A stretch of DNA of 64,000 bases from Ferrimonas sediminum (GCF_900100175.1 NZ_FNEM01000007.1:62001-126000); one strand, 5' to 3'; shown: positions 48,514-57,665, counted from the first letter of the stretch. Numbers and translations are program-made. Notes: generated by a model from the sequence alone, not told the origin.

Positions 48514-49060
48514 AACGCCCCACATCCCTGTCAGTAACGCTGCGCTGTGTTTAACTAACGCTAGTAGACAAAACCACAGTCAGCAAACCTGAAAGTATTG
48601 TGAATTACAGTTAAATAAGTAGCTGGAACAGGGAGTAGGAACAGCGCCACGGAGGAGGTAAGCGCGTCCTCCCGAGTGCGCTCAAGAGCATCGCCGGAGC
48701 TGGCCAGACTTCAGACCAACATCAAAGCGCCCTGTTGGAATCGACCACTATCATCGAATGGCAGCCTGCAGGGCTAGCCGGGTTGCCGATAAAAATAGTG
48801 ATGGCAACTGCCGGTGGCAAACCTGTTGCCGATGGCAGTGCATTAAAAAGGGCAGCAGGTAACACTGCCTTCGCTGCCAGCGACATTGTTGTCGCGCTCG
48901 GGCGCCATGACACTGCGCTTGAAGGCCGTAGGCGACGGGCCGCCGCCACGGCTGAATCAGGGCCGAACCCTATCAAATCATTCCAGAAAATATCTTGGTG
49001 CAAACCGGAATCCTGTCCTAGCGTTAAAGTAGCCATTCAGCTACAACCCAGGGAGGGGTT
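48514..49060. other. Large divergent intergenic region
   Basis: 547 nt between the divergent phosphatase operon and glycosyltransferase gene. Open frames on both strands (about 105-109 codons) lack ribosome-binding sites and known motifs, so I do not call them. No terminator, tRNA or obvious repeat seen. It probably holds two promoters, and there is room for a small RNA. Confidence 0.5.
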
Positions 49061-50311
49061 ATGAGGGAGACTTTGACGCAGCTCATGGTCGAGCAGGGCA
49101 AGCTGACCCACCAGCTCAATCTCACCGATGGCCACCACCTGGCCAAACTGACCACCATGGCCGAGCTGCTACTCGCCTCGCGGATGGACCTGTTTCAGCT
49201 TAAGGCGATGGAGCAGGAGCTGATTCTGCATCAGGCCCTGGCTGCAAAAATGGCCGTCAAGCTGGCCATATCCAAACTCTGCTTACAGAAGTGTAGAGCT
49301 AACACACAGATAAGTGTGGTTTTTGCCATGTATAAAGAACACCAGCGAATGCTCAACTCCATTGAGCACCCCCATGGTGAGGACTTTATTCGCCACAAAA
49401 GCGAGCAGTTGCAGTGGCTGTGCAAGGATCTGCCCAACGTCGACTGGCGGATGATTTTGGTGGACGACGGCTGCCCTGAACGCAGCGGCCAGTGCGCCCA
49501 GAAGCGGGTCAATGAGTTGAAGCTGGGGCACAAGATCGAGGTGCGCTTCCTCAGCCGGGCCATCGCCGCCAAAGAGGGGCCGGCGGCCTCGTTGACCTCC
49601 ACCGCCGACAGCCAGAAGGGCGGCTCCATCGCCTTCGGTATCTGGCACGCCGCCCGCACCGGGCCGAGCAGAAACCACTTCATCGCCTACACCGATGCCG
49701 ACCTGTCGAGCCATCTGGGGCAACTGGGGCTGCTGGTGGATAACTTGAACCACCACGACAACATCATCGCCTGCGGCTCACGGCGGGAACCGACGTCGGT
49801 GGTGGTTAAACAGGGGATGCGCAATCACCGGGGCAAACTGTTTATCTACCTGTGGAAGCGCCTGCTGCCACAACTGCACAACATCATCGACACCCAGTGT
49901 GGTTTCAAGATGCTCCGCAGCGAGTTCGTCGCACCGCTGACCCGGGAGATGATGGAAACCAAGTTTGCCTTCGATATGGAGTTGCTGCTGAAATCACAAC
50001 TGCTCAGCCCCCATCGCATCGGCAAGGTGGCCGTCGGCTGGATCGACAGCGATGCCCTCTCCACCACTTCCGAGCTGTCTCCCTACCTGCCCATGTTGAA
50101 ATCCATCGTCAAGATGTACCGTCACTATGTGCCGGCCCAACCGATATCCGATGAGTTTGCCAGCCTGATAGAGGCCATGGATGAAACTCAGTGGAACACC
50201 CTGGTGGACACCATGGCAGCGGTGGTCGATGACACCGACATCGAGGCCATCTGCCGCCAGGAGCTGTTTAGCCCGCTCAAGCTGGCTCGGGAAGCCGGAG
50301 TACCGACATAA
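49061..50311 (+). CDS. Glycosyltransferase family 2-like protein with helical N-terminal extension
   Basis: 416 aa. Residues from about 82 onward look like a GT-A glycosyltransferase: ISVVFAMYKEHQ, MILVDDGCPERSG, and the metal-binding DxD in IAYTDADLSSH, then CGFKMLRSEF and FDMELLL typical of dolichol-phosphate-mannose-synthase-like enzymes. The first 80 residues are a separate helical region of unknown role. No transmembrane helices. GGAGG lies four bases before the ATG. It faces the partner-switching/nucleotidyltransferase operon and might use its product, but donor and acceptor are unknown. Confidence 0.78.
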   Translation: MRETLTQLMVEQGKLTHQLNLTDGHHLAKLTTMAELLLASRMDLFQLKAMEQELILHQALAAKMAVKLAISKLCLQKCRANTQISVVFAMYKEHQRMLNSIEHPHGEDFIRHKSEQLQWLCKDLPNVDWRMILVDDGCPERSGQCAQKRVNELKLGHKIEVRFLSRAIAAKEGPAASLTSTADSQKGGSIAFGIWHAARTGPSRNHFIAYTDADLSSHLGQLGLLVDNLNHHDNIIACGSRREPTSVVVKQGMRNHRGKLFIYLWKRLLPQLHNIIDTQCGFKMLRSEFVAPLTREMMETKFAFDMELLLKSQLLSPHRIGKVAVGWIDSDALSTTSELSPYLPMLKSIVKMYRHYVPAQPISDEFASLIEAMDETQWNTLVDTMAAVVDDTDIEAICRQELFSPLKLAREAGVPT

Positions 50312-50344
50312 AAAAACGCGCCACGGGTTCGTGGCGCGTTCTCT
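50311..50344. terminator. Bidirectional terminator between glycosyltransferase gene and brnQ
   Basis: Perfect 11-bp stem AACGCGCCACG / CGTGGCGCGTT with GGTT loop. On the minus strand it is followed by a run of T's, so it best terminates brnQ; on the plus strand it begins within the glycosyltransferase stop region. Confidence 0.85.
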
Positions 50345-50373
50345 GTTTCAGCCGAATCCGGGCCGGCCGCGAG

Positions 50374-51678
50374 TTAACGCATCGCCGGCTGGGGGCTGGC
50401 TTTGGCAAACAGGGCCACAAAAGTCGCCACCAGAGTCGGCAACAACCAGGCCATGCCCACATCATAGAACGGCAGGAAGTTCAGGACATCGGTATTGATA
50501 CCGGCCGCCTTGACGCCATCAATCACACCAAACAGGGTCGATACCGCCACCATCAGAATCAGGCCGGCGCGCTCATTCTGCAGGTAAGGGCGCACAAAAC
50601 AGAAAGCAATCAAAGCCATGGCGATGGGGTAAACCGCCATCAACACGGGAATGCTGATGGTAATCAGCTGGCTCAGACCCACGTTAGCCACCACGGCACA
50701 AAACACCGCATTGATGACCACAAAGCCGCGATAGCCAATTTTCGGCATCAATTCACCGAAGTAATCGGAACAGGCCGACAGCAAGCCAATCACCGTGGTC
50801 AGGCAGGCCAGAGTCACCACCGCACCCAACATCACCACACCATAGGAACCAAAGACCTGGTTCACGAAGGTGGTCAGAATGACACCGCCGGTATCGGCGC
50901 CCATACCCAGCACCGAACTGGTGGCACCGAGGTAGAACAGCGGCACATACACAAAGCTGAGGCCGATGGCGGCAATGATGGCAGCGATGCCCAGGTACTT
51001 GGCCTGCTGAGCGCTTTCGGTGATGCCCTTCTTACGCAGCAGATCGACGATCAGCATGCCAAACACCAGCGATGCCAGCGCATCCATGGTGCCATAGCCT
51101 TCCAGGAAACCCTTGGTAAAGGCGCCACTTTCATAGCCGCCCTGAGCCGCCACGATGGGATCCTGAGGAAGGGCAAACGCCGCCAGCGCCAGAATCGCGA
51201 ACAGCACGATCAACGCCGGAGTCAGCACCTTACCGACACTGTCCACCAGCTTACCCGGGAACAGCGCCAGCAGCATGGCGATGCCGAAGAAGATCACCGA
51301 GTACAGCGCCTGGGTGGTGGCGTTGTCGCCGTTGAGGAACGGTACCGCCCCCATCTCATAGGCCACCAGCCCGGCACGGGGAGCAGCAAACGCCGGACCA
51401 ATAATAATAAAGATGGCACAGGCGATAGTGGCACCGATCCAGGTGGGCAACTTGGCGGTGATCACCGGAATGCTGCCGCCGGCCTTGGCGACGGCGATCA
51501 GGCCCAGAAGTGGCAGCCCCACCGCAGTGCACAGAAAGCCAAGCATGGCCGGAAAATAGTTGTCCCCGGCCAGGAATCCGGCCATGGGAGGGAAAATCAT
51601 GTTACCTGCGCCCAAAAAGAACGCGAAGGTCATAAAGCCGACACTCAGGGTGTCCATTACTGTCAATCGCTTTTCCAA
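50374..51678 (-). CDS. brnQ: Branched-chain amino acid:cation symporter BrnQ
   Basis: Imports Leu, Ile and Val with Na+ (LIVCS family), inner membrane, 434 aa with about 12 helices. The N terminus LSVGFMTFAFFLGAGNMIFPP is the family signature. I chose the TTG at 51678: it has GAGG five bases upstream and gives an N terminus of the same length as E. coli BrnQ, while the first ATG (51657) lacks a ribosome-binding site. A TyrR-like box lies 49 bp upstream. Confidence 0.93.
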   Translation of the reverse strand: MEKRLTVMDTLSVGFMTFAFFLGAGNMIFPPMAGFLAGDNYFPAMLGFLCTAVGLPLLGLIAVAKAGGSIPVITAKLPTWIGATIACAIFIIIGPAFAAPRAGLVAYEMGAVPFLNGDNATTQALYSVIFFGIAMLLALFPGKLVDSVGKVLTPALIVLFAILALAAFALPQDPIVAAQGGYESGAFTKGFLEGYGTMDALASLVFGMLIVDLLRKKGITESAQQAKYLGIAAIIAAIGLSFVYVPLFYLGATSSVLGMGADTGGVILTTFVNQVFGSYGVVMLGAVVTLACLTTVIGLLSACSDYFGELMPKIGYRGFVVINAVFCAVVANVGLSQLITISIPVLMAVYPIAMALIAFCFVRPYLQNERAGLILMVAVSTLFGVIDGVKAAGINTDVLNFLPFYDVGMAWLLPTLVATFVALFAKASPQPAMR

Positions 51679-51726
51679 ACTTGCCTCTTCTTCTCTCTTT
51701 AAACTTTCTGCTCGAAAGCCTTCCCG

Positions 51727-51744
51727 TGTAAACTTTCGATTACA
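51727..51744. promoter_or_regulatory. TyrR-like box upstream of brnQ
   Basis: TGTAAA-CTTTCG-ATTACA matches the TyrR consensus TGTAAA-N6-TTTACA at 11 of 12 arm positions, 49 bp upstream of the brnQ start codon. Regulation by TyrR is inferred. Confidence 0.55.
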
Positions 51745-51991
51745 GCTAATTTTCTGTTAATGCCTCATTCATTGAGGCTTTTATAACCAATCGTTTGGTA
51801 AAAGCGAGTATCCCTGGTTGTTTTATCGTTCTTTTTTCGAAAGCGCGATTCAACTCACCATCAAATCACAGCGCAACTAATACCACGCACCACAAGCGAG
51901 CGCAATAGCCTCACCATGAAATGAAACCAAGTAACACCAAACCATTAACATTCAATCTGCACACAAGCGCAGGGTTTTTAGTCACAAATCT

Positions 51992-51999
51992 GGTAGAAT
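51992..51999 (+). promoter_or_regulatory. Extended -10 promoter of trmN6
   Basis: TGG-TAGAAT (TG of the extended -10 at 51992-51993 region, hexamer 51994-51999), about 30 nt before the trmN6 start codon; no clear -35. Confidence 0.5.
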
Positions 52000-52028
52000 T
52001 CGCCCCCTGTTCTGTGGCGGGCATAGAG

Positions 52029-52724
52029 ATGGGCTTCACCTTTAAACAGTTTCACATTGATGACGACCGCTGCGGCATGAAAGTAAGTACCGACTCCATT
52101 TTGCTGGGCAGCTGGGCCAGGCTGCCCCAACAAGGGCGAATACTGGATGCGGGAGCCGGCAGTGGGCTGCTGGCACTGATGTGCGCCCAGCGCACCCAGG
52201 CTCACATCGACGCCGTTGAACTGGATGCCGGCGCCTGTGCCCAGGCCAGAGATAACGCCAGACGCAGCCCCTGGTCAGACCAGGTCAGGGTGATTCGACA
52301 GGAGATCGGGGAGTTTGCCCGGACTCAGACCCAAAGCTATCACCACGTGATCAGCAACCCTCCCTACTTCGAATCCGGAGTGGTTGCCCCCTGCCCCCAA
52401 CGGGCCAGGGCCAGGCACGGATTGCCCTTTAACCAGTTGCTTGACGCTCTGGTGACGCGATTGCACCCCGAGGGGCGAGTCAGTCTGGTGATTCCGGCGA
52501 CCGCCCTCGCCTCGCTGCAACAGGCGATGGCGGAACGCACGCTACACCTGAGCCGGCTGACGGCAGTAAAAACCGTCGCCCATAAGCCTGATAAACTGTA
52601 TCTACTTGAACTTGCTCGTCAGGCCGTCACCTGTGAGCAGACACAGCTGGTCATCCACCACCATCAGGGGGTGTACAGCGATGAGTTCAAACACCTGACG
52701 GCCAACTTCTATCTGAATGGATAA
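52029..52724 (+). CDS. trmN6: tRNA1(Val) (adenine-37-N6)-methyltransferase
   Basis: SAM-dependent methylation of A37 in tRNA-Val (E. coli YfiC/TrmN6). The 231-aa protein begins MGFTFKQFHIDDDRCGMKVS, with SAM motif I ILDAGAGSGLLALM and the catalytic N6-methylase motif NPPYF. The start at 52029 is set by homology and by the extended -10 just upstream. It is 5 nt upstream of srmB and cotranscribed with it; in E. coli the two genes are also neighbours. Confidence 0.92.
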   Translation: MGFTFKQFHIDDDRCGMKVSTDSILLGSWARLPQQGRILDAGAGSGLLALMCAQRTQAHIDAVELDAGACAQARDNARRSPWSDQVRVIRQEIGEFARTQTQSYHHVISNPPYFESGVVAPCPQRARARHGLPFNQLLDALVTRLHPEGRVSLVIPATALASLQQAMAERTLHLSRLTAVKTVAHKPDKLYLLELARQAVTCEQTQLVIHHHQGVYSDEFKHLTANFYLNG

Positions 52725-52729
52725 ATAAC

Positions 52730-53944
52730 ATGAGTTTCGACACCCTAGAGCTCGACAACCGCCTGATTCGAGCGCTGACCAAATCGGGTTATACCGAGCC
52801 TACCGCCGTTCAGGCAGAGGTCATTCCCGCAGCAATGGAGCAAAAAGACATTCTTGCCAATGCTCCCACCGGCACAGGTAAAACCGCCGCCTTCCTGCTG
52901 CCGGCACTGCAGCACATGCTGGACTTCCCCCGCCGGGAACCCGGCCACCCACGGGTTCTGATCCTGACTCCGACGCGGGAGCTGGCCACTCAGGTCAAAG
53001 AGTACGCCGACAAGCTGATCGGCGATCTCGGCATCACCACCGGCACCCTGACCGGCGGCGTCGATTTCGATCAGGACAACCAGATGCTGGCCAAAAACCT
53101 GGATCTGCTGGTGGCCACCCCGGGGCGGTTGCTGGATTACATCGAAAAAGAGAAGGTGGCCTGCCGCGACATTGAGATTCTGATCATCGATGAAGCCGAT
53201 CGCATGCTGGACATGGGCTTCGGCCCCAATGTGGATCGCATCGCCGCCGAAGCCCGCTGGCGCAAGCAGTCGATGCTGTTCTCCGCCACTCTGGAAGGCA
53301 AGGGTATCGAGGGCTTTGCCCGCGAGCTGCTGGACGAACCGATGCGAGTGGATGCCGAACCGTCACGCCGCGAGCGCAAGAAGATCATCCAGTACTACTA
53401 CCGGGCCGACGATGCCCAGCATAAACTGGCTCTGCTGAAGCGGTTGCTGGCGGATGAGGAGTGCACCAAGGCGGTGGTGTTTGTCCGCACCCGGGAGCGG
53501 GTTGAGAAACTGGTGGCACAGATGGATCGGGCAAAAATCCGCACCAACTGCCTCAAGGGTGAAATGCCGCAGGCCAAACGCGACGCCGCCGTGGCCCGCT
53601 TCAAAGATGGCAGTATTCGAGTACTGATCGCCACCGACGTCGCCGCCCGAGGCCTGGACATCAATGGCATCACCCATGTGTTCAACTACGATCTGCCCCG
53701 TCACGCCGACACCTACGTGCACCGCATCGGCCGTACAGCCCGCGCCGGTGCCAAAGGCTGTGCCATCTCGCTGGTGGAAGCCCACGATCATCCCTACCTG
53801 GGCAAGATCGAGCGCTATGTCGGCGAACCGATTCGCCGCCGGGTGATCCCGGATCTGAAACCTCAGACCAAAGAGCCCAGTGCACCGAAGAAGAAAAAGC
53901 CGGCCACCAAGGCGAAGAAAGCCAAAAAAGCCAAGAAAAAGTAA
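52730..53944 (+). CDS. srmB: ATP-dependent RNA helicase SrmB
   Basis: DEAD-box helicase acting in 50S ribosome assembly. The 404-aa protein has the Q motif (YTEPTAVQAEVIP), Walker A APTGTGKT, PTRELA, DEAD (IIDEADRMLDMGF), SAT (LFSATLEGKG), and HRIGRTARAG. The C terminus is a strongly basic Lys/Ala-rich tail of about 25 residues, an RNA-binding feature of this group. Assignment to SrmB over other DEAD-box paralogues rests on the trmN6 neighbour and length. Confidence 0.9.
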   Translation: MSFDTLELDNRLIRALTKSGYTEPTAVQAEVIPAAMEQKDILANAPTGTGKTAAFLLPALQHMLDFPRREPGHPRVLILTPTRELATQVKEYADKLIGDLGITTGTLTGGVDFDQDNQMLAKNLDLLVATPGRLLDYIEKEKVACRDIEILIIDEADRMLDMGFGPNVDRIAAEARWRKQSMLFSATLEGKGIEGFARELLDEPMRVDAEPSRRERKKIIQYYYRADDAQHKLALLKRLLADEECTKAVVFVRTRERVEKLVAQMDRAKIRTNCLKGEMPQAKRDAAVARFKDGSIRVLIATDVAARGLDINGITHVFNYDLPRHADTYVHRIGRTARAGAKGCAISLVEAHDHPYLGKIERYVGEPIRRRVIPDLKPQTKEPSAPKKKKPATKAKKAKKAKKK

Positions 53945-53990
53945 TTCGTTATAATTGTCGCCCACTTCGGTGGGCGATTGAGGTCCCGCC

Positions 53991-54587
53991 ATGAGCCAAT
54001 TGGTCTACGACATTCGCAACAGCCGCTACATCAACCTGACCGGCCGCTGCACCCTGAGATGCCAGTTTTGCCCCAAACACAACGGCAGCACCGAGGTGCA
54101 CCAGTATCAGTTGAAGCTGGATCATCAACCCAGCGCCGAGGCGATCATTCCGCTGCTGGCGCCCATCGACCAGTTCGATGAGTTCGTGTTCTGCGGCTAC
54201 GGAGAGCCCACCCTGAATCTGGCACCGCTGCTGACCATCGCCCGCCACATCAAACAGGCCGGCGGCAAAACCAGGCTCAATACCGACGGTCTGGGTAACC
54301 TGTTCCACCGGCGCAACATCCTGCCGGAGCTGGCAGAGTGCATCGACAGCCTGTCGGTCTCCCTCAACGCCCAGGATCAAACCACCTATGAACGTCATTG
54401 CCGGCCCAAACTCAAGGGCAGCTACGACGCCGTGCGTGAGTTTATCCGCCTGGCACCAAACTACATCGAATCGGTTTCGGTCTCCGCCATCGACGGACTT
54501 GAAGGCGTGGATATCGACGCCTGCCGGCGCATCTGCGACGACGCCGGCGTTCAATTCAAACACCGCCGCCTGGACGTGGTGGGCTGA
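53991..54587 (+). CDS. TatD-linked radical SAM protein (TIGR04038-like)
   Basis: 198-aa radical SAM enzyme. The cluster motif is C20-x3-C24-x2-C27 in NLTGRCTLRCQFCPKH, with the later FVFCGYGEPTLN (GGE-like SAM-binding strand) and LNTDGLGN. The compact size and NLTGRC start resemble radical SAM proteins usually fused to or next to TatD nucleases. No TatD gene is nearby here. Reaction unknown. It lies between srmB and the sensor gene, 46 nt after srmB. Confidence 0.8.
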   Translation: MSQLVYDIRNSRYINLTGRCTLRCQFCPKHNGSTEVHQYQLKLDHQPSAEAIIPLLAPIDQFDEFVFCGYGEPTLNLAPLLTIARHIKQAGGKTRLNTDGLGNLFHRRNILPELAECIDSLSVSLNAQDQTTYERHCRPKLKGSYDAVREFIRLAPNYIESVSVSAIDGLEGVDIDACRRICDDAGVQFKHRRLDVVG

Positions 54588-54670
54588 CCCCCGCCGCCGT
54601 CATTCGGCCCCATAGCCGACGGCATATTCTGGTGATACAGTGAGCTACCTTCAGTCGACAGCAAACAACA

Positions 54671-56770
54671 ATGAACCATAAGCTGACCACCTTTCTGGAC
54701 TCGATGCCGGAACTGCGCGGCTCCAACCGCAAGTTCGATATGCTCTGGCCACAGATCGCGATCATCATCTGCCTGACCGCAGTCGCGCTGGGCTGGGCCT
54801 TTGGCGTCAACCTCAAGCTTCAGAAAGAGCAGCTGGGTAACCACCGTTTCTCCGAGATTCAGCTGTACAGCGATCGCATCACCGATCGGCTGCTGTCGTT
54901 GCAGAGCCGAGGCCAGGTCATCTCCCAGATCGGCGTACTGCGGTTCCTACTCAACGCACCTGAGCTGGATACCGAGCAGCTACAGAGTTATCTGCAGGGG
55001 CTGACCGACAAGCTGGAGGCGATTGAACGCATCGAACTGTACGACAGCAACAATCAGATTGTGGCCAGCACCCTCACACCCTGGCCACACTATCAGGGCC
55101 AGGCAGACAACCGGGAAACCCAGGGGGAGGGCAAGGCCCGCTACTCGCCACTGCTGATCGACACCGGCCAGCATCGCGTCTCCCACTGGCAGCGGGTGCC
55201 GGTTCCCGCCAACCCCCATGGGGTCGAATACTCGGCCATCTACGCCGATCTAACCCCGGTGCTCAGCGCCTTCTACCGGGTCGACCAGATGGGGGAGATT
55301 CCACTGCTGCTGTTCGACATCGAGGGCAAGGCCTTTAAGCTCAGCCACACCGGCGGCAATGCCCGCCTCAGCGACCAGGATCAGCAGCTGATGGCCACCC
55401 TGTGGCCACAGATTCAGGGGCAGGAGTTCGGCCAGCTCAACATCAAGGATCGCAACTTTCTGTTCCTGAGGATCAAGGCCGGTCATTTCGAGCCTTTCTA
55501 CCTGGTCAGCTACTTCGACGACCATGAACTGCTGCTGCTGGCCCGGGACCATCGGCGCATCGTCGGCTCCCTGGGGCTGGTGCTGATTCTGTTCCTGTGC
55601 TGGCTCACCATTCAGAAACACGGTTTGCAGAAACAGCAGGGCCACTTCCAGCTGGCGATGGACGTGGCGGAGCAGCTGTATCAGCACGCTGGCAGCACCC
55701 TGCTGTTCTCCCCCTCGGGCAAGCTGATTCTGGCCAACCCCTCGGCCCACCGCCTGCTGGGACTCAAAGCCAGCGGCAACCAGGGGCTGTGGTTCCATCA
55801 GCTGTTTGGCAGTGATCGCGCCCAGCGCGGCTGGGAACACACCCTGGAAAGAGGACAGTGGCAGGGCCAGTTATCGCCGGGCAGTCAGGATCGCTCATTG
55901 GCGGTAGAGCTGCGTCACAGCAGCAGCAATAACCTCTTCCCGCTGGTGATTGCCAACCTGCAGCCGGTTACTGACGAGGAGAACGCCTACCGTTCCCTGA
56001 CCCAGACCCAGGTCGGGCTGGCATTGATGGACAACGATCTCAATCTGCAGCTGTGCAACGCCACCTTGAGGGAATGTCTGGGGCGGGATGCGGATGACAA
56101 TCGGCCGCTACCACTGAACCGACTGATCAGCCTGCCGGAAGGGATAGAGTTCAGCGATCTGCAACAGAGTGTCGCCCGCGACGGCCTGTGGCAACATCCG
56201 GTATGGCTCAAAACCCACCACCACGGCATTCAACCACGGTTAGCCAGCGTCAGCCAGGGTGACGATAAGAGTCAGTTGATCCTCACCCTACAGGCTCAGC
56301 AAGGCAATGACGACGCCAGCAACCCACCGCTGGCCGGGTTCCGGGAGATGCAGTTGATGCATCAGGACGCCACCGGGCCGGAAGCACTGTTGAACCTGCG
56401 TCAATTCCGCGCCCGCCATCAGCAGCCGCAAAGCTGGGCCATCAATCAGCGCATCGTGGTGCAGCACCTTAAGGAGCTGGCCCCACGCCACAGCTGCATC
56501 GCCCAGTTTGGCGAGGAGTTGGTGGTGCTGCTGAGCCAGAGCAGCACCAGTCAGGCAGAGGCCCTGGCCCAAGGGCTCAACGAACGCTTCGAGGACACAC
56601 CGGTAGAGCTGCGCATCAGCGCCACCTGGCTGGCATCGGGCCGCTCCCTGCGGGAAGGGCTGGCACAGCTGGATGACGCCAACAAGCGACTGCCCAGTGG
56701 CCACCCCATCAGCTGGGTCGGAGACCGCCAACCACCAAATGGCCCTAGAACTTATACAGCAGAGTCATAG
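54671..56770 (+). CDS. Membrane sensor with PAS-like domains and a degenerate GGDEF domain
   Basis: 699 aa. TM1 at about residues 25-46, a periplasmic Cache-like region (about 47-295) and TM2 near 298-314. One or two PAS-like domains follow (HAGSTLLFSPSGKLILANPSAHRLLGL near 338; VGLALMDNDLNLQLCNATL near 449), then a C-terminal GGDEF-like domain. In the last, the active-site signature has decayed to FGEEL (one residue short) and the metal-binding LDxD segment reads LNLRQF, so diguanylate cyclase activity is unlikely. It may bind c-di-GMP or act as a partner. Overlaps the DUF481 gene tail to tail by 26 bases. Confidence 0.78.
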   Translation: MNHKLTTFLDSMPELRGSNRKFDMLWPQIAIIICLTAVALGWAFGVNLKLQKEQLGNHRFSEIQLYSDRITDRLLSLQSRGQVISQIGVLRFLLNAPELDTEQLQSYLQGLTDKLEAIERIELYDSNNQIVASTLTPWPHYQGQADNRETQGEGKARYSPLLIDTGQHRVSHWQRVPVPANPHGVEYSAIYADLTPVLSAFYRVDQMGEIPLLLFDIEGKAFKLSHTGGNARLSDQDQQLMATLWPQIQGQEFGQLNIKDRNFLFLRIKAGHFEPFYLVSYFDDHELLLLARDHRRIVGSLGLVLILFLCWLTIQKHGLQKQQGHFQLAMDVAEQLYQHAGSTLLFSPSGKLILANPSAHRLLGLKASGNQGLWFHQLFGSDRAQRGWEHTLERGQWQGQLSPGSQDRSLAVELRHSSSNNLFPLVIANLQPVTDEENAYRSLTQTQVGLALMDNDLNLQLCNATLRECLGRDADDNRPLPLNRLISLPEGIEFSDLQQSVARDGLWQHPVWLKTHHHGIQPRLASVSQGDDKSQLILTLQAQQGNDDASNPPLAGFREMQLMHQDATGPEALLNLRQFRARHQQPQSWAINQRIVVQHLKELAPRHSCIAQFGEELVVLLSQSSTSQAEALAQGLNERFEDTPVELRISATWLASGRSLREGLAQLDDANKRLPSGHPISWVGDRQPPNGPRTYTAES

Positions 56771-57473
56771 AAGTTTCGGTATCCAGAGACTCTTTGTCAT
56801 CCACCGGCTTGGTGGTGTGCTTGATGTTAAACGCAAACTTCATCGCCAGCGCCCCCACCAGGTTGGCCGTCACCGACGACTCCGCCTTGCTGATGGTGGC
56901 ATTGCCGGACAGACTCACGTCCGACGACAACTTCTGCCTAAATTCGGCGTTGTCTGAAAACGCCCACCAGAAATCCAGGTTGGCACGGGCGATGACCGAA
57001 GACTCGTTGCCCGAATCCGGTGCCTGGGCCGTATCCACACGCTTGTAGCTGTAACCAGGACCCAGTTCACCATCCAGATACATCTTATCGCCCTGATAGA
57101 GGCGATGACCGTAACCGGCGGCGACCGTGGCCACGTAACGGTAGCCGGAGAACTTATCGATGTCGTTGGACAGGAAGCCAAACAGGTAGGAGGTTTCACT
57201 GAAGCGGTTGTTGGTCTGGGCCTCGCCGTAATAGCGCTCCTTGGACACCTGATCCTCATCTTCCGTATACAGGGCTTCCAGCAGATAACGGTTTTCAAAC
57301 TGTCCCAGCCAATGGGTGTACTCGGCTTTACCCTTTACCGTGGTGACTTCACTGTTACCCGTGGTGCTGGAAAAACCAAACTCCACATTTCCTGACGGCG
57401 CAATGGCCTCATCGGCGGCGCAGACACCGCAAGACACGGCCGCCATTGCGGTGGCCAAAAATAGCTGTTTCAT
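56745..57473 (-). CDS. DUF481 family outer-membrane protein
   Basis: 242-aa exported beta-barrel protein of the DUF481/YdiY group: signal peptide MKQLFLATAMAAVSCGVCAA, then repeated amphipathic strands (GNVEFGFSSTTGNSEVTTVKGK, RYYGEAQTNNRFSETSY, ELGPGYSYKRV) and a C-terminal Phe (LLYKF). The start at 57473 is preceded by AAGGA eight bases upstream. Function unknown; some relatives are salt- or acid-responsive. Lies alone, convergent with the sensor gene. Confidence 0.87.
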   Translation of the reverse strand: MKQLFLATAMAAVSCGVCAADEAIAPSGNVEFGFSSTTGNSEVTTVKGKAEYTHWLGQFENRYLLEALYTEDEDQVSKERYYGEAQTNNRFSETSYLFGFLSNDIDKFSGYRYVATVAAGYGHRLYQGDKMYLDGELGPGYSYKRVDTAQAPDSGNESSVIARANLDFWWAFSDNAEFRQKLSSDVSLSGNATISKAESSVTANLVGALAMKFAFNIKHTTKPVDDKESLDTETSMTLLYKF

Positions 57474-57612
57474 CACGCATTCCTTTTTTACTGCTTCCCT
57501 AAATATGAGGCCAAAAATGTCCACCGGCCTCAATGGCAACAAATTTATCACAACTTAGGTCAAACGCCTCTGCTAATGATGAATTTGTAGACACCTTTTC
57601 TGATTCCGACAT

Positions 57613-57642
57613 AAAAAAAGCGCCCTGCCAGGCAGGACGCTT
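57613..57642 (-). terminator. Rho-independent terminator of epd-pgk-fbaA
   Basis: Stem AAGCGtCCTGCC / GGCAGGGCGCTT (one mismatch) on the minus strand, followed by TTTTTTT, 24 nt after the fbaA stop. Confidence 0.87.
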
Positions 57643-57665
57643 ATTCAATCGAATCGCTCAGAGGT

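Larger units (their letters stand above)
51679..52028. other. Divergent promoter region brnQ / trmN6
   Basis: 350 nt of AT-rich DNA. It contains a TyrR-like box (51727-51744), a GCCTCA/TGAGGC hairpin followed by TTTTAT (51762-51783) and an extended -10 for trmN6 (51992-51999). No gene seen. Confidence 0.6.

Noticed and set aside
48735-49064. Open frames of about 105-109 codons on both strands before the glycosyltransferase gene
   Set aside because: No ribosome-binding site, no recognisable motifs, and mutually overlapping on opposite strands; more likely a regulatory region.
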